Shown one piece after another: positions 26,499 through 35,885 of a DNA stretch of 52,039 bases. The notes beneath the pieces are model-generated. The model saw only the letters and a program-made list of their open reading frames with translations, had not been told where the DNA came from and did not search any database. The position numbers and the translations under genes are program-made. Positions within the stretch are counted from its first letter, which is position 1. The number at the start of each line of letters is the position of its first letter. The stretch is from Tidjanibacter sp. (GTDB taxonomy: Bacteria; Bacteroidota; Bacteroidia; Bacteroidales; Rikenellaceae), in contig JAGCJH010000047.1 in the NCBI GenBank assembly GCA_017648105.1, forward strand, positions 1-52,039, written 5' to 3'.

Positions 26499-28496
26499 AT
26501 GAAAACAATGCTTAAACTTGCCGCTATTGCTTGCGGCGTGATGACTATGGCTTGCAAAACCCAAACAACCGTAGGCGACTTTGCGACCTACCCTGAGTAC
26601 AAAAAGAACGATCTCGGACTGACCTACACCCCCGAGAAGTCCACACTCCGCCTCTGGGCTCCCACTGCTGAGAGTGTGACTCTCCGCACATACGCAGAGG
26701 GTGTCGGTGGCGAGGCGCTCGAAACTGTGGCTATGACCAAGAGCACCAAAGGTACTTGGGTGGTTGAACTCGAAGGCGACCGCAAGGGGCAGTTCTACAC
26801 CTATCAGGTAACCACCGATGGTAAGACCCTCGCAGAGACCCCTGGCGTCTGGAACAAGGCTGTGGGTGTGAATGGCGTGCGTGCCGCAATCATCGACCTG
26901 GCAGACACCAACCCCGAGGGCTGGGCTGAGGACAAACACATCGAGGTGAAAAACTACACCGACATCGTAATCTACGAGATGCATCACCGCGACTTCTCCA
27001 TCGCAGCAAACAGCGGCGTGAAGAACAAAGGTAAATTCCTCGCACTCACCGAGGAGGGCACCCTCACCCCCGAGGGTCTTGCAAGTGGTATCGACCACCT
27101 CAAAGAACTCGGTATCACCCACATACACATCCTCCCCTCGTATGACTACGGCTCGGTGGATGAGGCACACCTCGAAAATAACACCTACAACTGGGGTTAT
27201 GATCCCAAGAACTACAACGCCCCCGAGGGTGGCTACTCAACCGACCCCTTCACTCCCGAGGTGCGCATCCGTGAGATGAAGCAGATGGTGCAGGCGCTCC
27301 ACAACGCTGGCATTGGCGTGATTATGGATGTTGTATATAACCACACCTTCGTGAATGACGGCTCCAACTTCTCACTCACAGTTCCCGGTTATTACTACCG
27401 CCAGACCGAGGATGGCGACTACTCCAATGCTTCGGGTTGTGGCAATGAGACCGCATCGGAGCGTCCTATGGTGCGTCGCTACTTCGTAGAGTCCGTGAAA
27501 TACTGGGCTCAGGAGTTCCACATCGACGGCTTCCGTTTCGACCTTATGGCAATCCACGATATTGAGACTATGAACCTCATTCGTAGTGAGCTCGACAAGA
27601 TTTCGCCCTCCATTTTCGTCTATGGCGAGGGTTGGATGGCAAGCAGCACACCCCTGCCCGCAGAACAGCAGGCTTCTAAGCACAATGGCAAGAAGTTCCC
27701 CCGCATTGCCGTGTTCAGCGACGATGTGCGTGACGGCTTGCGTGGCGAGTGGATGAGCGCTGGCGAGGGTGGCTTTGCAACAGGTAAGGTTACCAACCGC
27801 CAAAAGGAGAGTATCAAGTTTGGCGTTGTGGGCGCAACCCAGCACCCTCAGGTAAACTATGAGGCTGTAAACTACTCCTCGGCACCCTATGCAAACGACC
27901 CCATTGAGGTTATCAACTATGTATCGTGTCACGACGACGAGTGCCTCCGTGACAAGATTGACGCAGTAGCAAAGGATGCAAACCCCGTACAGCGCAAGCG
28001 TATGAACCTGCTTGCACAGACTATTGTGATGACCTCGCAGGGTGTACCCTTCATCTTCTGTGGCGAGGAGCTCTACCGCACCAAAGGTCACATCCGCAAC
28101 ACCTACAACCTCCCCGATGAAATTAACCGCATCGATTGGAGCCACAAGGCTAAATACAACGATGTGTTTACCTACTATAAAGAGCTTATCCGCCTGCGTC
28201 GTAGCCACCCCGCATTCCGTATGGCAACCAACGCAGAGGTTATCCAAAACCTCCTCTTCCACGACTCGCCCGAGGGTACCGTAATGTACACCCTCAATGG
28301 TGCAGCCGTAGGCGACCAGTGGAGCGAGATTCTCGTAATCTACAACGGCAACCGAGAGGGCGTAGATATGGAGTTCCCTATGGGCGACTGGAACATCGTA
28401 TGTGAGGATGGCAAGATGCAACTCGATGCACCCCGTCCTTTCACTGGTGGCAGCTTCTATGTTCACGGCACCAGCGCAATCGTAGCGTACAAATAG
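26499..28496 (+). CDS. pulA: Type I pullulanase-like lipoprotein (GH13)
   Basis: A 665-residue debranching enzyme hydrolysing alpha-1,6 links. The start at 26499 (MKTMLKLAAIACG) gives a lipoprotein signal with Cys21 (VMTMACKT); upstream in-frame codons to 26313 cross the leader hairpins and are unlikely. A CBM48-like N-domain (about 38-130) precedes the barrel. The type I signature YNWGYDPKNYNAPEGGY is at about 229. Catalytic regions are DVVYNHT, GFRFDLMAIHD (Asp near 347), YGEGW (Glu near 376) and SCHDDE (Asp near 477). It probably acts at the cell surface or in the periplasm to supply linear dextrins to the adjacent starch system. Confidence 0.92.
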   Translation: MKTMLKLAAIACGVMTMACKTQTTVGDFATYPEYKKNDLGLTYTPEKSTLRLWAPTAESVTLRTYAEGVGGEALETVAMTKSTKGTWVVELEGDRKGQFYTYQVTTDGKTLAETPGVWNKAVGVNGVRAAIIDLADTNPEGWAEDKHIEVKNYTDIVIYEMHHRDFSIAANSGVKNKGKFLALTEEGTLTPEGLASGIDHLKELGITHIHILPSYDYGSVDEAHLENNTYNWGYDPKNYNAPEGGYSTDPFTPEVRIREMKQMVQALHNAGIGVIMDVVYNHTFVNDGSNFSLTVPGYYYRQTEDGDYSNASGCGNETASERPMVRRYFVESVKYWAQEFHIDGFRFDLMAIHDIETMNLIRSELDKISPSIFVYGEGWMASSTPLPAEQQASKHNGKKFPRIAVFSDDVRDGLRGEWMSAGEGGFATGKVTNRQKESIKFGVVGATQHPQVNYEAVNYSSAPYANDPIEVINYVSCHDDECLRDKIDAVAKDANPVQRKRMNLLAQTIVMTSQGVPFIFCGEELYRTKGHIRNTYNLPDEINRIDWSHKAKYNDVFTYYKELIRLRRSHPAFRMATNAEVIQNLLFHDSPEGTVMYTLNGAAVGDQWSEILVIYNGNREGVDMEFPMGDWNIVCEDGKMQLDAPRPFTGGSFYVHGTSAIVAYK

Positions 28497-28510
28497 AGCA
28501 ACAAAATTCA

Positions 28511-28548
28511 TAGTAAAAGCGGTCGCAATTTTACGACCGCTTTTACTA
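28511..28548 (+). terminator. pulA terminator
   Basis: A perfect 15-bp stem (28511-28525 with 28534-28548) around an 8-nt loop lies 14 bp after the pulA stop. The A-rich 5' and T-rich 3' flanks suit bidirectional termination. Confidence 0.85.
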
Positions 28549-28609
28549 TTTATATACACTCCACACCGCCACCTACGAAAGCATATCGTGGAGGGATTTT
28601 TTGCCAAAC

Positions 28610-28657
28610 AAAGGGCGACTCCTCAGTTGTGTTAAGCAAACCAAGGAGTCGCCCTTT
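28610..28657 (-). terminator. Hairpin after glmM
   Basis: AAAGGGCGACTCCT (28610-28623) pairs perfectly with AGGAGTCGCCCTTT (28644-28657) around a 20-nt loop, 38 bp past the glmM stop on the minus strand. No clear T-run follows, so it may be a processing or stability element rather than a classical terminator. Confidence 0.5.
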
Positions 28658-28694
28658 AAGCGTAACGCAGTTTTCGTGCGTTATGTACGATTTT

Positions 28695-30113
28695 TTACAA
28701 TTTCTGCAATTTCTGCAATCTCATCCATAATTCCATCTCAATAATCTCACGCATAATACCCTTCGCAAGGCGGTCTGCGGAGTCCTCATCACGACTCTCG
28801 GAGTAGATGCGGATGATAGGCTCGGTGTTGCTCTTGCGGAGATGTACCCATTCGGTGGGAAAGTCAATCTTCACGCCATCAATGTCGGTAACATTGTAGT
28901 CCGCATAGCGGTTGAGTATAATACTCAAAACCCTATCCACATCAATATCGGGGGTAAGTTGAATCTTGTTTTTGGAGATGTGATATTGGGGGTAGGTCGC
29001 TTTGAGTTCGCTCACACGGCAACCCTTCTGCGCCAAAAGCGAGAGGAAGAGTGCCACACCCACGAGAGCATCACGACCATAGTGCAGTTCGGGAAAGATA
29101 ACACCTCCGTTACCCTCGCCACCAATCACTGCGCCCACCTCACGCATCTTTGCAACAACATTAACCTCGCCAACTGCCGAAGCATCATAGCTACCACCAT
29201 ACTTGGTGGTCACATCACGCAACGCTCGTGAAGAGGAGAGGTTGGACACGGTATTACCACCGCCCCTGCGGGAGAGGATATAATCGGCACAAGCAACAAG
29301 CGTATATTCCTCGCCAAACATTTCGCCATTCTCACACACCAGCGCCAAGCGATCAACATCGGGATCTACAACCACTCCGAGGTCTGCCTTCTCTCGCACA
29401 ACCACAGAGCAAATCTCCGTCAAGTTCTCGGGAATAGGCTCAGGGTTGTGTGCAAAGTTGCCCGTAGGCTCACAGTTGAGCCTCACAACCTCCACGCCGA
29501 GGCGCTCCAAGAGTGCGGGGATAACCGTGCCACCCACCGAATTGACCGCATCCACAACTACCTTATATTTGCGAGCCTTGATAGCCTCCACATCCACATC
29601 AGCAAGCGCCAAGACACTCTCGATGTGCTCCTCATCGAAGCTACAACTCTCCACGATGTGACCAATCTGCTCCACCTCGGGATAACTCCACGAAGTATCC
29701 TCCGCATAGGCGAGCACCTTCTTGCCCTCCACATCGGAGAGGAACTCACCTGCCGAAGTGAGAAGTTTCAGAGCATTCCACTGCTTGGGGTTGTGGGAGG
29801 CTGTGAGGATGATACCGCCATCGGCACCCCTCGAAGTTACGGCAAGCTCCGTACCTGGGGTGGTGCAAAGACCCACCGAAACAACATCCACACCGCAACC
29901 AAGCAGCGTGCCGACCACAACATTCTCCACCATCTCGCCCGAGAGGCGTGCGTCACGACCAACCACCACCTTCAAGCGACCCTCGGGCTTACTCTCGCCC
30001 AAGAAGCGCACATAGGCGGTCACAAATTTTACAATGTCGAGTGGTGTGAGGTTGTCGCCCACAACACCACCGATTGTTCCACGAATACCGGAAATTGATT
30101 TTATCAGTGTCAT
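28695..30113 (-). CDS. glmM: Phosphoglucosamine/phosphohexose mutase
   Basis: A 472-residue alpha-D-phosphohexomutase. The active-site phosphoserine is Ser106 in ILTASHNPKQWN. The Mg-binding loop is DPDVDRLALV, the sugar-binding loop GEGNGGVIFP and the phosphate-binding loop RKSNTEPIIRIYSES. The N-terminal KSISGIRGTIGG is typical of Bacteroidota GlmM, which converts glucosamine-6-P to glucosamine-1-P for peptidoglycan and LPS. Sequence alone cannot exclude phosphoglucomutase or phosphomannomutase activity, which would also fit starch breakdown next door. It is divergent from the NPP-type phosphodiesterase gene with overlapping promoters. Confidence 0.85.
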   Translation of the reverse strand: MTLIKSISGIRGTIGGVVGDNLTPLDIVKFVTAYVRFLGESKPEGRLKVVVGRDARLSGEMVENVVVGTLLGCGVDVVSVGLCTTPGTELAVTSRGADGGIILTASHNPKQWNALKLLTSAGEFLSDVEGKKVLAYAEDTSWSYPEVEQIGHIVESCSFDEEHIESVLALADVDVEAIKARKYKVVVDAVNSVGGTVIPALLERLGVEVVRLNCEPTGNFAHNPEPIPENLTEICSVVVREKADLGVVVDPDVDRLALVCENGEMFGEEYTLVACADYILSRRGGGNTVSNLSSSRALRDVTTKYGGSYDASAVGEVNVVAKMREVGAVIGGEGNGGVIFPELHYGRDALVGVALFLSLLAQKGCRVSELKATYPQYHISKNKIQLTPDIDVDRVLSIILNRYADYNVTDIDGVKIDFPTEWVHLRKSNTEPIIRIYSESRDEDSADRLAKGIMREIIEMELWMRLQKLQKL

Positions 30114-30164
30114 AATACCCTGTTTATGGAGGTTTAACTCGTCAAAATATGCTTTTCAGCATCA

Positions 30165-30192
30165 CAAATATACAAATAAATTTGTACTTTTG
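30165..30192. promoter_or_regulatory. Back-to-back divergent promoters, glmM and phosphodiesterase
   Basis: On the minus strand TATATTTG (30165-30172) faces glmM. On the plus strand TACTTTTG (30185-30192) faces the phosphodiesterase gene. Both fit TAnnTTTG and are only 12 bp apart, so each -33 region falls in the other promoter and the two should compete for polymerase. Confidence 0.6.
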
Positions 30193-30243
30193 TAGTAGAA
30201 ACCCACAAAGAGAAAAACAATAACACACATTTTTTATACTCCT

Positions 30244-31491
30244 ATGAAGAAATTTTACCTTGCCCTTGTGGCTTTGATGGCGACCTTTGCGGTGGCGTGC
30301 AACAACTGCGGCAGCAAATGTGCAGATGAAGACAAGTATGTTGTGATTCTTTCGCTCGATGCGTTCCGTCACGACCTGCCGAGCTTCTACAACACCCCAA
30401 CTCTCGACTCCATTGCCAATGTTGGTGTCTATTCCAAAGTTATGCCCTGCTTCCCCAGCAACACCTTCTCCAACCACTACTCGATGGCTACGGGTCTTCA
30501 CCCCGACCATCACGGCATCGTAAACAACAGTTTCTATGCTAAGGATTTGGGGCTCTCCTACTCCATTGGCAATGACGAAGCAAGGGTCAATCCCGACTTC
30601 TACAAGGGAGAGCCCATCTGGCACACCGTCGAGCGTCAGGGTCTGACAGCCCACGTCTATACTTGGGTTGGTGTAGAGGCTCCCTACGAGGGTGGCTTCC
30701 CCACCAACTACATCCTCTATGATGTAAATCGCAGTCGCAAAGAGTTGGCAGACAGTGTTTTGGCAGCCCTCTGCAACCCCAATGTGGAGGAGATTCCCAA
30801 CCTCACAATGTGGTATTTCGATGAGCCCGACGCTGTGGAGCACCGTTACAGCCCCACCTCCGACGAAACTCGCGTGGTTATGGAGGATATCGACTCGATT
30901 TTGGCATACTTTATGCGTGAGGTGCGCAAATCACCCGTCTATGACAAACTCAACTTCATCATCACTGGCGATCACGGTATGACAGAACTCAACCCCGAAA
31001 AGTATTACAACATCTACCCCCTCATCCCTGGGGAGGCACAGCATTATTTCAACGCCAACCCTCTCACGCTCGAACCCGCAGCGGATAGGGTACAAGCAGT
31101 CTATGAGATTCTCAAAGCACACGAGGAGGAGGGTCACTATGAAGTATGGCTCCGTGATGAGATTCCCGCAGAGCACCACTATGGCACCTTCTCCGAGCGC
31201 ATCTACCCCATCGTACTCCTTCCCGAGATTGGTTGGAAGGTTGTATATCACGAGAAAGAGGGCTGGGGCACTCCCCGACCCAAGCAGTCGTCGCACGGTT
31301 TCGACCCCTCGGAGCCCGATATGCAGATTGCCTTCTACGCTTGTGGTCCCGCCTTCAAGAAGGGCTACACCCACGATGTCACTTTCCGAAATCTCAACGA
31401 CCACCTTATCATCACACACATCCTCGGCATTGAGCCCGCACCCAACAACGACTGCGTATGGAAAGATGTTAAGGGTCTGTTTAGGAAATAG
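30244..31491 (+). CDS. NPP-type nucleotide pyrophosphatase/phosphodiesterase lipoprotein
   Basis: A 415-residue alkaline-phosphatase-superfamily enzyme with lipobox TFAVACNN (Cys19). Metal ligands are recognisable: Asp in VILSLDAFRHD, nucleophile Thr74 in PSNTFSNHYS, Asp/His in YFDEPDAVEHRY, DHGM, and a distal His in SHGF. This matches ectonucleotide pyrophosphatase/phosphodiesterases, which cut nucleotide or phospholipid phosphodiesters outside the cytoplasm. The substrate is not determined. A good -7 element lies about 50 bp upstream. Confidence 0.88.
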   Translation: MKKFYLALVALMATFAVACNNCGSKCADEDKYVVILSLDAFRHDLPSFYNTPTLDSIANVGVYSKVMPCFPSNTFSNHYSMATGLHPDHHGIVNNSFYAKDLGLSYSIGNDEARVNPDFYKGEPIWHTVERQGLTAHVYTWVGVEAPYEGGFPTNYILYDVNRSRKELADSVLAALCNPNVEEIPNLTMWYFDEPDAVEHRYSPTSDETRVVMEDIDSILAYFMREVRKSPVYDKLNFIITGDHGMTELNPEKYYNIYPLIPGEAQHYFNANPLTLEPAADRVQAVYEILKAHEEEGHYEVWLRDEIPAEHHYGTFSERIYPIVLLPEIGWKVVYHEKEGWGTPRPKQSSHGFDPSEPDMQIAFYACGPAFKKGYTHDVTFRNLNDHLIITHILGIEPAPNNDCVWKDVKGLFRK

Positions 31492-31553
31492 TTAACAGGT
31501 GGGGCTCCGTACCCCCCCACCCCACCTTCGCCGCACAGAAAAAACCTAAAACT

Positions 31554-32480
31554 ATGATACTCGTTTCACTCATCATTGCGACCTACAACGGAGCCAAAAA
31601 GCTCCCAACAACACTCGAATCGCTCACAAAGCAGACGCTCGACAGAGAGATTTGGGAGGTTGTTATTGTGAATAACAACTCTACCGACAACACAGCAGAG
31701 GTGGTTATGGAGTTCGCAAAGGCACACCCTGAACTAAGGGTAAAACTCGTATTTGAGCCCCAGCAGGGACTCTCTTTTGCACGCAACAGGGGTATTGATG
31801 AGTCGGAGGGCGAATACATCGTCATCATTGACGACGACGAGATTGCCTGCCCCGACCTGCTTACCGAGTATTATGAGTTTTTGGACACTTGCCCCTATGT
31901 CGTGGCTGCTGGTGGTAAGATTACACCCCACTACCCCAAGAGGCGACCCTTGTGGATGTCACGCATCACAGAGCGTCCCATTGCAGGCACTCTCAACTTG
32001 GGCAAGGAGATCCGAATATTCCCCGAGGGCAAGTATTTTGGAGGTGGCAATCTGTGCCTAAGGCGCACAGCCATAAACTATTACGGCAAGTTTGACACCA
32101 ACCTCGGCAGGCGTGGCAGCAAACTCCTCGGAGGCGAGGAGAAGGAATTCTATATGCGCTAGTACACCTCAGGCGAGGATATTTTCTACCTTCCCAAGGC
32201 GGAAATTTTCCACATCATCGACGAAAGCCGACTCACAAAAACCTACTTCAAGGCTGTCTGCTATCGCATCGGTCAGAGCGAGCGCATCCGTACCCTCCAC
32301 AACGGTCCAAAGGCTTTCCGCTGGCGCATCTTCTCGGAGGTTTTCAAGTGGTGTGCGACACTGCTTATTGCCCTTTTCTACTGCCTCACATTGCAGTTCC
32401 CCAAAGCATACTATTTGATACTGATGCGCATCCAAATTTCACGAGGACTGAGCGATGCAAACACCGACAAAGAGTTGTAA
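31554..32480 (+). pseudogene. GT2 glycosyltransferase interrupted by an in-frame amber codon
   Basis: Residues 1-202 are a GT-A family 2 domain (SLIIATYNGAKKLPTTLESL, an ENNNST-like donor site, IVIIDDDE as the DxD-type metal motif, AAGGKITPHY). TAG at 32160-32162 stops it after FYMR. The same frame continues without a break for 105 codons (beginning YTSGEDIFYLPKAEIF) to TAA at 32478. That second half carries the normal GT2 C-terminal helix and a hydrophobic segment (TLLIALFYCLTLQF). It is therefore a full-length gene with one nonsense codon, from either a recent mutation or a sequencing error. TAG is used as an ordinary stop elsewhere here (hemD, pulA), so recoding is unlikely. Confidence 0.8.
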
Positions 32481-32488
32481 AAAGAGAT

Positions 32489-33301
32489 ATGACACACCAA
32501 TTTTTCACACCACTAACCCCCTCGACCACCGACCTCGTAGAGCGCTATGCGGACTTCGACGAGAATGGCTACATCAAGAACTATCAGATCATCAACAAGG
32601 AGCTGATTGAGGCACTTATGGGTGCTGGCGAGTGGCTCAAAGAGGGTCTTTCGGAGGGCGAAATGATGGGCGAGGTGTGGAGTCGCCCCAACCCCTGCGA
32701 AGAGTGCCCCGAAAGGGTTGAATGTAGTATCACTTGCCGTCGCAAACACTCCTTCGACAAGGAGGTCTATGGCGGACTCTTATGTGGCACACTACCCGCA
32801 GCCGAAAGTTACACGAAGGACAAAAATGGCGCAAAAAATAAGGTACATTTTAAGGTACATTTAGGCATAGGAAACAAGGTACAAAATGGGCTCGTTTTTG
32901 AGCGCCATACAGAGTACACTGGCGAGCAACTTGAAGTAAACAAAAAAGGCGAGATTTTGCTTCGTGGCAAAGCTCTCAATCTGCGTCCTTGGAGCGCATC
33001 GCTCTACACGATGTTTTGCCTCCATCCAGAGGGTATCACACTCTCGTCGCTCTACACCGAGCACGCAGGAGAGTTCTTGAAAATTTACAAAAAAATCTCT
33101 AACTCAGCGATTAAGACAAAAAAACTCAAAGCACAGCTCGCCGATTTGGATAACATCACACGCCTGCTGAACAACAAACTTTCGGAGCTGAATACACAGC
33201 TTCGTGAACTTGGCATCGAGCCTTGTTTCTTGGTTACAGCCACAGCGCACAAAGCGAACAACAAACCATACTTTATCCCCTACTTAAAGGAGAAAAAATA
33301 A
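32489..33301 (+). CDS. Hypothetical protein with Cys cluster and C-terminal helix-turn-helix-like segment
   Basis: A 270-residue protein; the ATG at 32489 follows AAAGAGAT and lies 8 bp after the glycosyltransferase frame. Residues about 69-85 carry Cys in a CxxC-x5-C-x3-C arrangement (CEECPERVECSITC), suggesting Zn or Fe-S binding. The middle repeats NKVHFKVHLG, encoded by tandem AAGGTACATTT. The C-terminal part (RPWSASLYTMFCLHPEGITL, LYTEHAGEFLKIYKKISN) resembles a winged helix followed by a coiled coil. I know of no function. Two copies of the AAAAAATAAGGTACATTTT repeat fall in this gene, one over its stop codon. Confidence 0.7.
   Translation: MTHQFFTPLTPSTTDLVERYADFDENGYIKNYQIINKELIEALMGAGEWLKEGLSEGEMMGEVWSRPNPCEECPERVECSITCRRKHSFDKEVYGGLLCGTLPAAESYTKDKNGAKNKVHFKVHLGIGNKVQNGLVFERHTEYTGEQLEVNKKGEILLRGKALNLRPWSASLYTMFCLHPEGITLSSLYTEHAGEFLKIYKKISNSAIKTKKLKAQLADLDNITRLLNNKLSELNTQLRELGIEPCFLVTATAHKANNKPYFIPYLKEKK
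32833..32851 (+). repeat. 19-bp repeat AAAAAATAAGGTACATTTT, copy 2
   Basis: Identical to 4583-4601 and 33293-33311. Here it is inside a coding region and is followed by a second AAGGTACATTT and then AAGGTAC at 32876, giving a small cluster. Confidence 0.7.
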
Positions 33302-33311
33302 GGTACATTTT
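33293..33311 (+). repeat. 19-bp repeat AAAAAATAAGGTACATTTT, copy 3
   Basis: This copy overlaps the TAA stop of the Cys-cluster protein gene, just as copy 1 overlaps the hydrolase stop codon. Confidence 0.7.
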
Positions 33312-33316
33312 TAACA

Positions 33317-33349
33317 AAAAAAAGGCACACATTTCGTGAGCCTTTTTTT
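33317..33349. terminator. Bidirectional intrinsic terminator before rnr
   Basis: Seven A plus GGC (33317-33326) pair with GCC plus seven T (33340-33349). An inner CAC/GTG closes the loop. It serves the convergent Cys-cluster gene and rnr. Confidence 0.88.
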
Positions 33350-33368
33350 ATTGCGTTTTTGAGCCTTT

Positions 33369-35663
33369 CTACCTGCGTGAACGAACTCTCTTTTGGAAGC
33401 CTCGTTTGGAGGTATCAACCCTCTCGGGCAGGGTATTGCGCATTGGGTAGAGAACATCTTGGGTATCGTAGGAGCCAACCATCTCGAAGTCGAGTTGTTT
33501 GAGCCTCAAATCGGCATTTTTCACACGGATGCGCACCTTATCGCCCAGCACAAATTTGCGACCCGAGCGAGCACCCACCGCAGCATACTCTTCCTCATCG
33601 AAGTGGTAGAACTCATCGGACATATCACGCAGGGCAACCATACCCTCGATGTGACTATCGGCAAGCTCCACAAAAATGCCCCACTCGGTAACACCACTGA
33701 TAGAGCCATCGAACTCCTCGCCCACTCTATCCTTCATAAACTCCACCATCTTATATTTGACCGAGGCACGCTCCGCCTCCGCAGCCCTCGCCTCCATCTC
33801 GCTGGAATGTTCGCAAAGCTCCTCAACAACCTCACTATCAACCGAATGACCACCATCTAAATAGTGAGCCAAAAGGCGGTGAAGCATCATATCTGGGTAG
33901 CGACGAATGGGCGAAGTAAAATGGGAATAATAGGGGAATGCAAGACCATAGTGACCGATATTCTCGGTGGAATAGTATGCCTTCTGCATAGTCCTCACCG
34001 CCAAAATCGACACCAAATTCTCCTCACTCTTGCCCTTAATCTCACCCATCAGGGCATTCATCTGCTGTGCCACCGCACGCCCCTTGCGAGCCTCAAAGTA
34101 GTAGCCAAACTTCAAAATGAAGTTCGCAAACCTCGAAAGTTTCTCCGCATCGGGCTTGTCGTGCACTCGATATACAAAGGTCTTTGCCTTGCCATTCTTG
34201 CCCTTCTTTGCACCGATAAAGGCAGACACCGAACGGTTGGCAAGCAACATAAACTCCTCAATCAGCTGGTTTGCCTCCTTCTGCACCTTGAAATAAACAC
34301 CCAGAGGTTTACCATTCTCGTCAAGGTGGAATTTCGCCTCCTCACGCTCAAAAGCAATTGAGCCTTCCTCAAACCTACGAGCACGAATCTTGCGAGCTAA
34401 CTCATTGAGTTTCAATATCTCCTCACGGTAGTCACCATCCGCACCCTCAATAATCTGCTGCGCCTCCTCGTATGTGAAGCGACGGTTGGAGAGTATCACC
34501 GTGCGACCAAACCACTCCTTTACAACATTAGCCTCCGAATCCAACTCGAAGACTGCCGAGAAACACAACTTCTCCTCATTGGGGCGCAACGAACAAAGCC
34601 CATTGGAGAGTCGCTCGGGGAGCATTGGTATCGTTCTATCAACAAGATAGACGCTCGTAGCCCTCTCGCGAGCCTCCTGCTCTATAATTGAGCCCTCGGT
34701 CACATAGTGGGTCACATCGGCAATATGCACGCCGACCTCCACATTACCATTATCGAGCACTCGGAACGAGAGCGCATCGTCGAAATCCTTGGCATCTACG
34801 GGGTCAATAGTGAATGTGGTCACATCTCGGAAGTCACGACGCACCGCATACTCCCTCTCGGAAATCCTCTCGGGAATGCGCTCCGCCGCCTCCTCAACCG
34901 CACTGGGAAACTCATAGGGAAGGTTGAACTCTGCAAGAATGGCGTGCATCTCGGCTGTGTTATCTCCCTCTTTACCAAGAATATCCACCACTCGACCGGT
35001 GGGACACTTACTCTCTGCCTCCCAGCCCACAATGCGCACCACAACCTTGTCACCATCGGCAAGGCGATCGACACCCTTGTCAATGAAAATATCCACAGGC
35101 ATACTCTTCGAGGCAACCCTCACAAATGCGTGTGAACGAGTTTTTTCCACCACGCCCACATAGTTGCGCTCCGCCCTCTCGACAACCTCCACAACCTGAC
35201 CCTCGGGGTCGCCCGAGGCACGACGACGAGTGATTGCCACCCTCACACGGTCGCCATCAAGCGTGCGTGAGGCATTGCGACGATCCACATAGATGTCCTT
35301 ATCAACACCCTCGACCGCAACATAGAGGCTACCCGACGCAAGCATCTGAGCCACACCCTCAACCGTTGGCAGGGAGCGTGCCGCAAGACGAAAAGTCGAA
35401 GCCGATGTTGCCTCCACAACACCCTCCTCAACCATCTGATAAACAATAGCTTTTGTCTGATAACGACCCTCGCGATCTGCGCCTCCGCTCTGGGCAGCAA
35501 GGGTTTTGAGCGCAAACTTGCGCTGGGGAAACGAACGGAAAAGTTGCATAATAATCGCCGCACGATCTCGCTGCTGCGATCCTCTTTTTGTGGCACCCTT
35601 TGCGCCACGGACATCCCTCTTTGTAGCACCCCTTGTGCTACGCTTTTTGTCTTTCTTTGACAT
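33369..35663 (-). CDS. rnr: Ribonuclease R (RNB/S1 exoribonuclease)
   Basis: A 764-residue RNase R, a processive 3'-5' exoribonuclease acting on structured RNA. Order: basic N-terminal tail, winged helix (about 35-95), cold-shock-like domains (about 100-235), RNB catalytic domain with the Asp cluster IDPVDAKDFDDALSF (287-300) and RRYPDMMLHRLL, and an S1 domain (about 660-735, FDGSISGVTEWGIFVEL). The basic C-terminal tail ends KRVRSRR. Length and order are normal. It is transcribed convergently to the Cys-cluster protein gene. Confidence 0.95.
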   Translation of the reverse strand: MSKKDKKRSTRGATKRDVRGAKGATKRGSQQRDRAAIIMQLFRSFPQRKFALKTLAAQSGGADREGRYQTKAIVYQMVEEGVVEATSASTFRLAARSLPTVEGVAQMLASGSLYVAVEGVDKDIYVDRRNASRTLDGDRVRVAITRRRASGDPEGQVVEVVERAERNYVGVVEKTRSHAFVRVASKSMPVDIFIDKGVDRLADGDKVVVRIVGWEAESKCPTGRVVDILGKEGDNTAEMHAILAEFNLPYEFPSAVEEAAERIPERISEREYAVRRDFRDVTTFTIDPVDAKDFDDALSFRVLDNGNVEVGVHIADVTHYVTEGSIIEQEARERATSVYLVDRTIPMLPERLSNGLCSLRPNEEKLCFSAVFELDSEANVVKEWFGRTVILSNRRFTYEEAQQIIEGADGDYREEILKLNELARKIRARRFEEGSIAFEREEAKFHLDENGKPLGVYFKVQKEANQLIEEFMLLANRSVSAFIGAKKGKNGKAKTFVYRVHDKPDAEKLSRFANFILKFGYYFEARKGRAVAQQMNALMGEIKGKSEENLVSILAVRTMQKAYYSTENIGHYGLAFPYYSHFTSPIRRYPDMMLHRLLAHYLDGGHSVDSEVVEELCEHSSEMEARAAEAERASVKYKMVEFMKDRVGEEFDGSISGVTEWGIFVELADSHIEGMVALRDMSDEFYHFDEEEYAAVGARSGRKFVLGDKVRIRVKNADLRLKQLDFEMVGSYDTQDVLYPMRNTLPERVDTSKRGFQKRVRSRR

Positions 35664-35685
35664 ATCTTACCTATTAAATACAGTG

Positions 35686-35693
35686 CAAAGGTA
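35686..35693 (-). promoter_or_regulatory. -7 element (TACCTTTG) of rnr
   Basis: On the minus strand TACCTTTG lies 22 bp before the rnr ATG and fits TAnnTTTG. The -33 region has no clear TTTG. Confidence 0.55.
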
Positions 35694-35808
35694 AGAATTT
35701 CTGCGCCCGAAGTGCCACTTAGGCACGAATTTAACGATTTAATAAATGTGGGAAGCGGCGCAAGCGGGCGGTTTTTTATGAAAAAATCAAAAAAAGTTGT
35801 CCGAAAAT

Positions 35809-35837
35809 TTTGTTTTAAGAAAAAATAACTATCTTTG
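35809..35837 (+). promoter_or_regulatory. Promoter of tRNA-Pro (TTTG-N17-TATCTTTG)
   Basis: TTTG at 35809-35812 and TATCTTTG at 35830-35837 put the start near 35844, about 40 bp before the tRNA 5' end. Confidence 0.7.
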
Positions 35838-35885
35838 CAGTCCGAAAGCGGACAATAATTCCCCAATACTGCTTTCGGAATAGTT

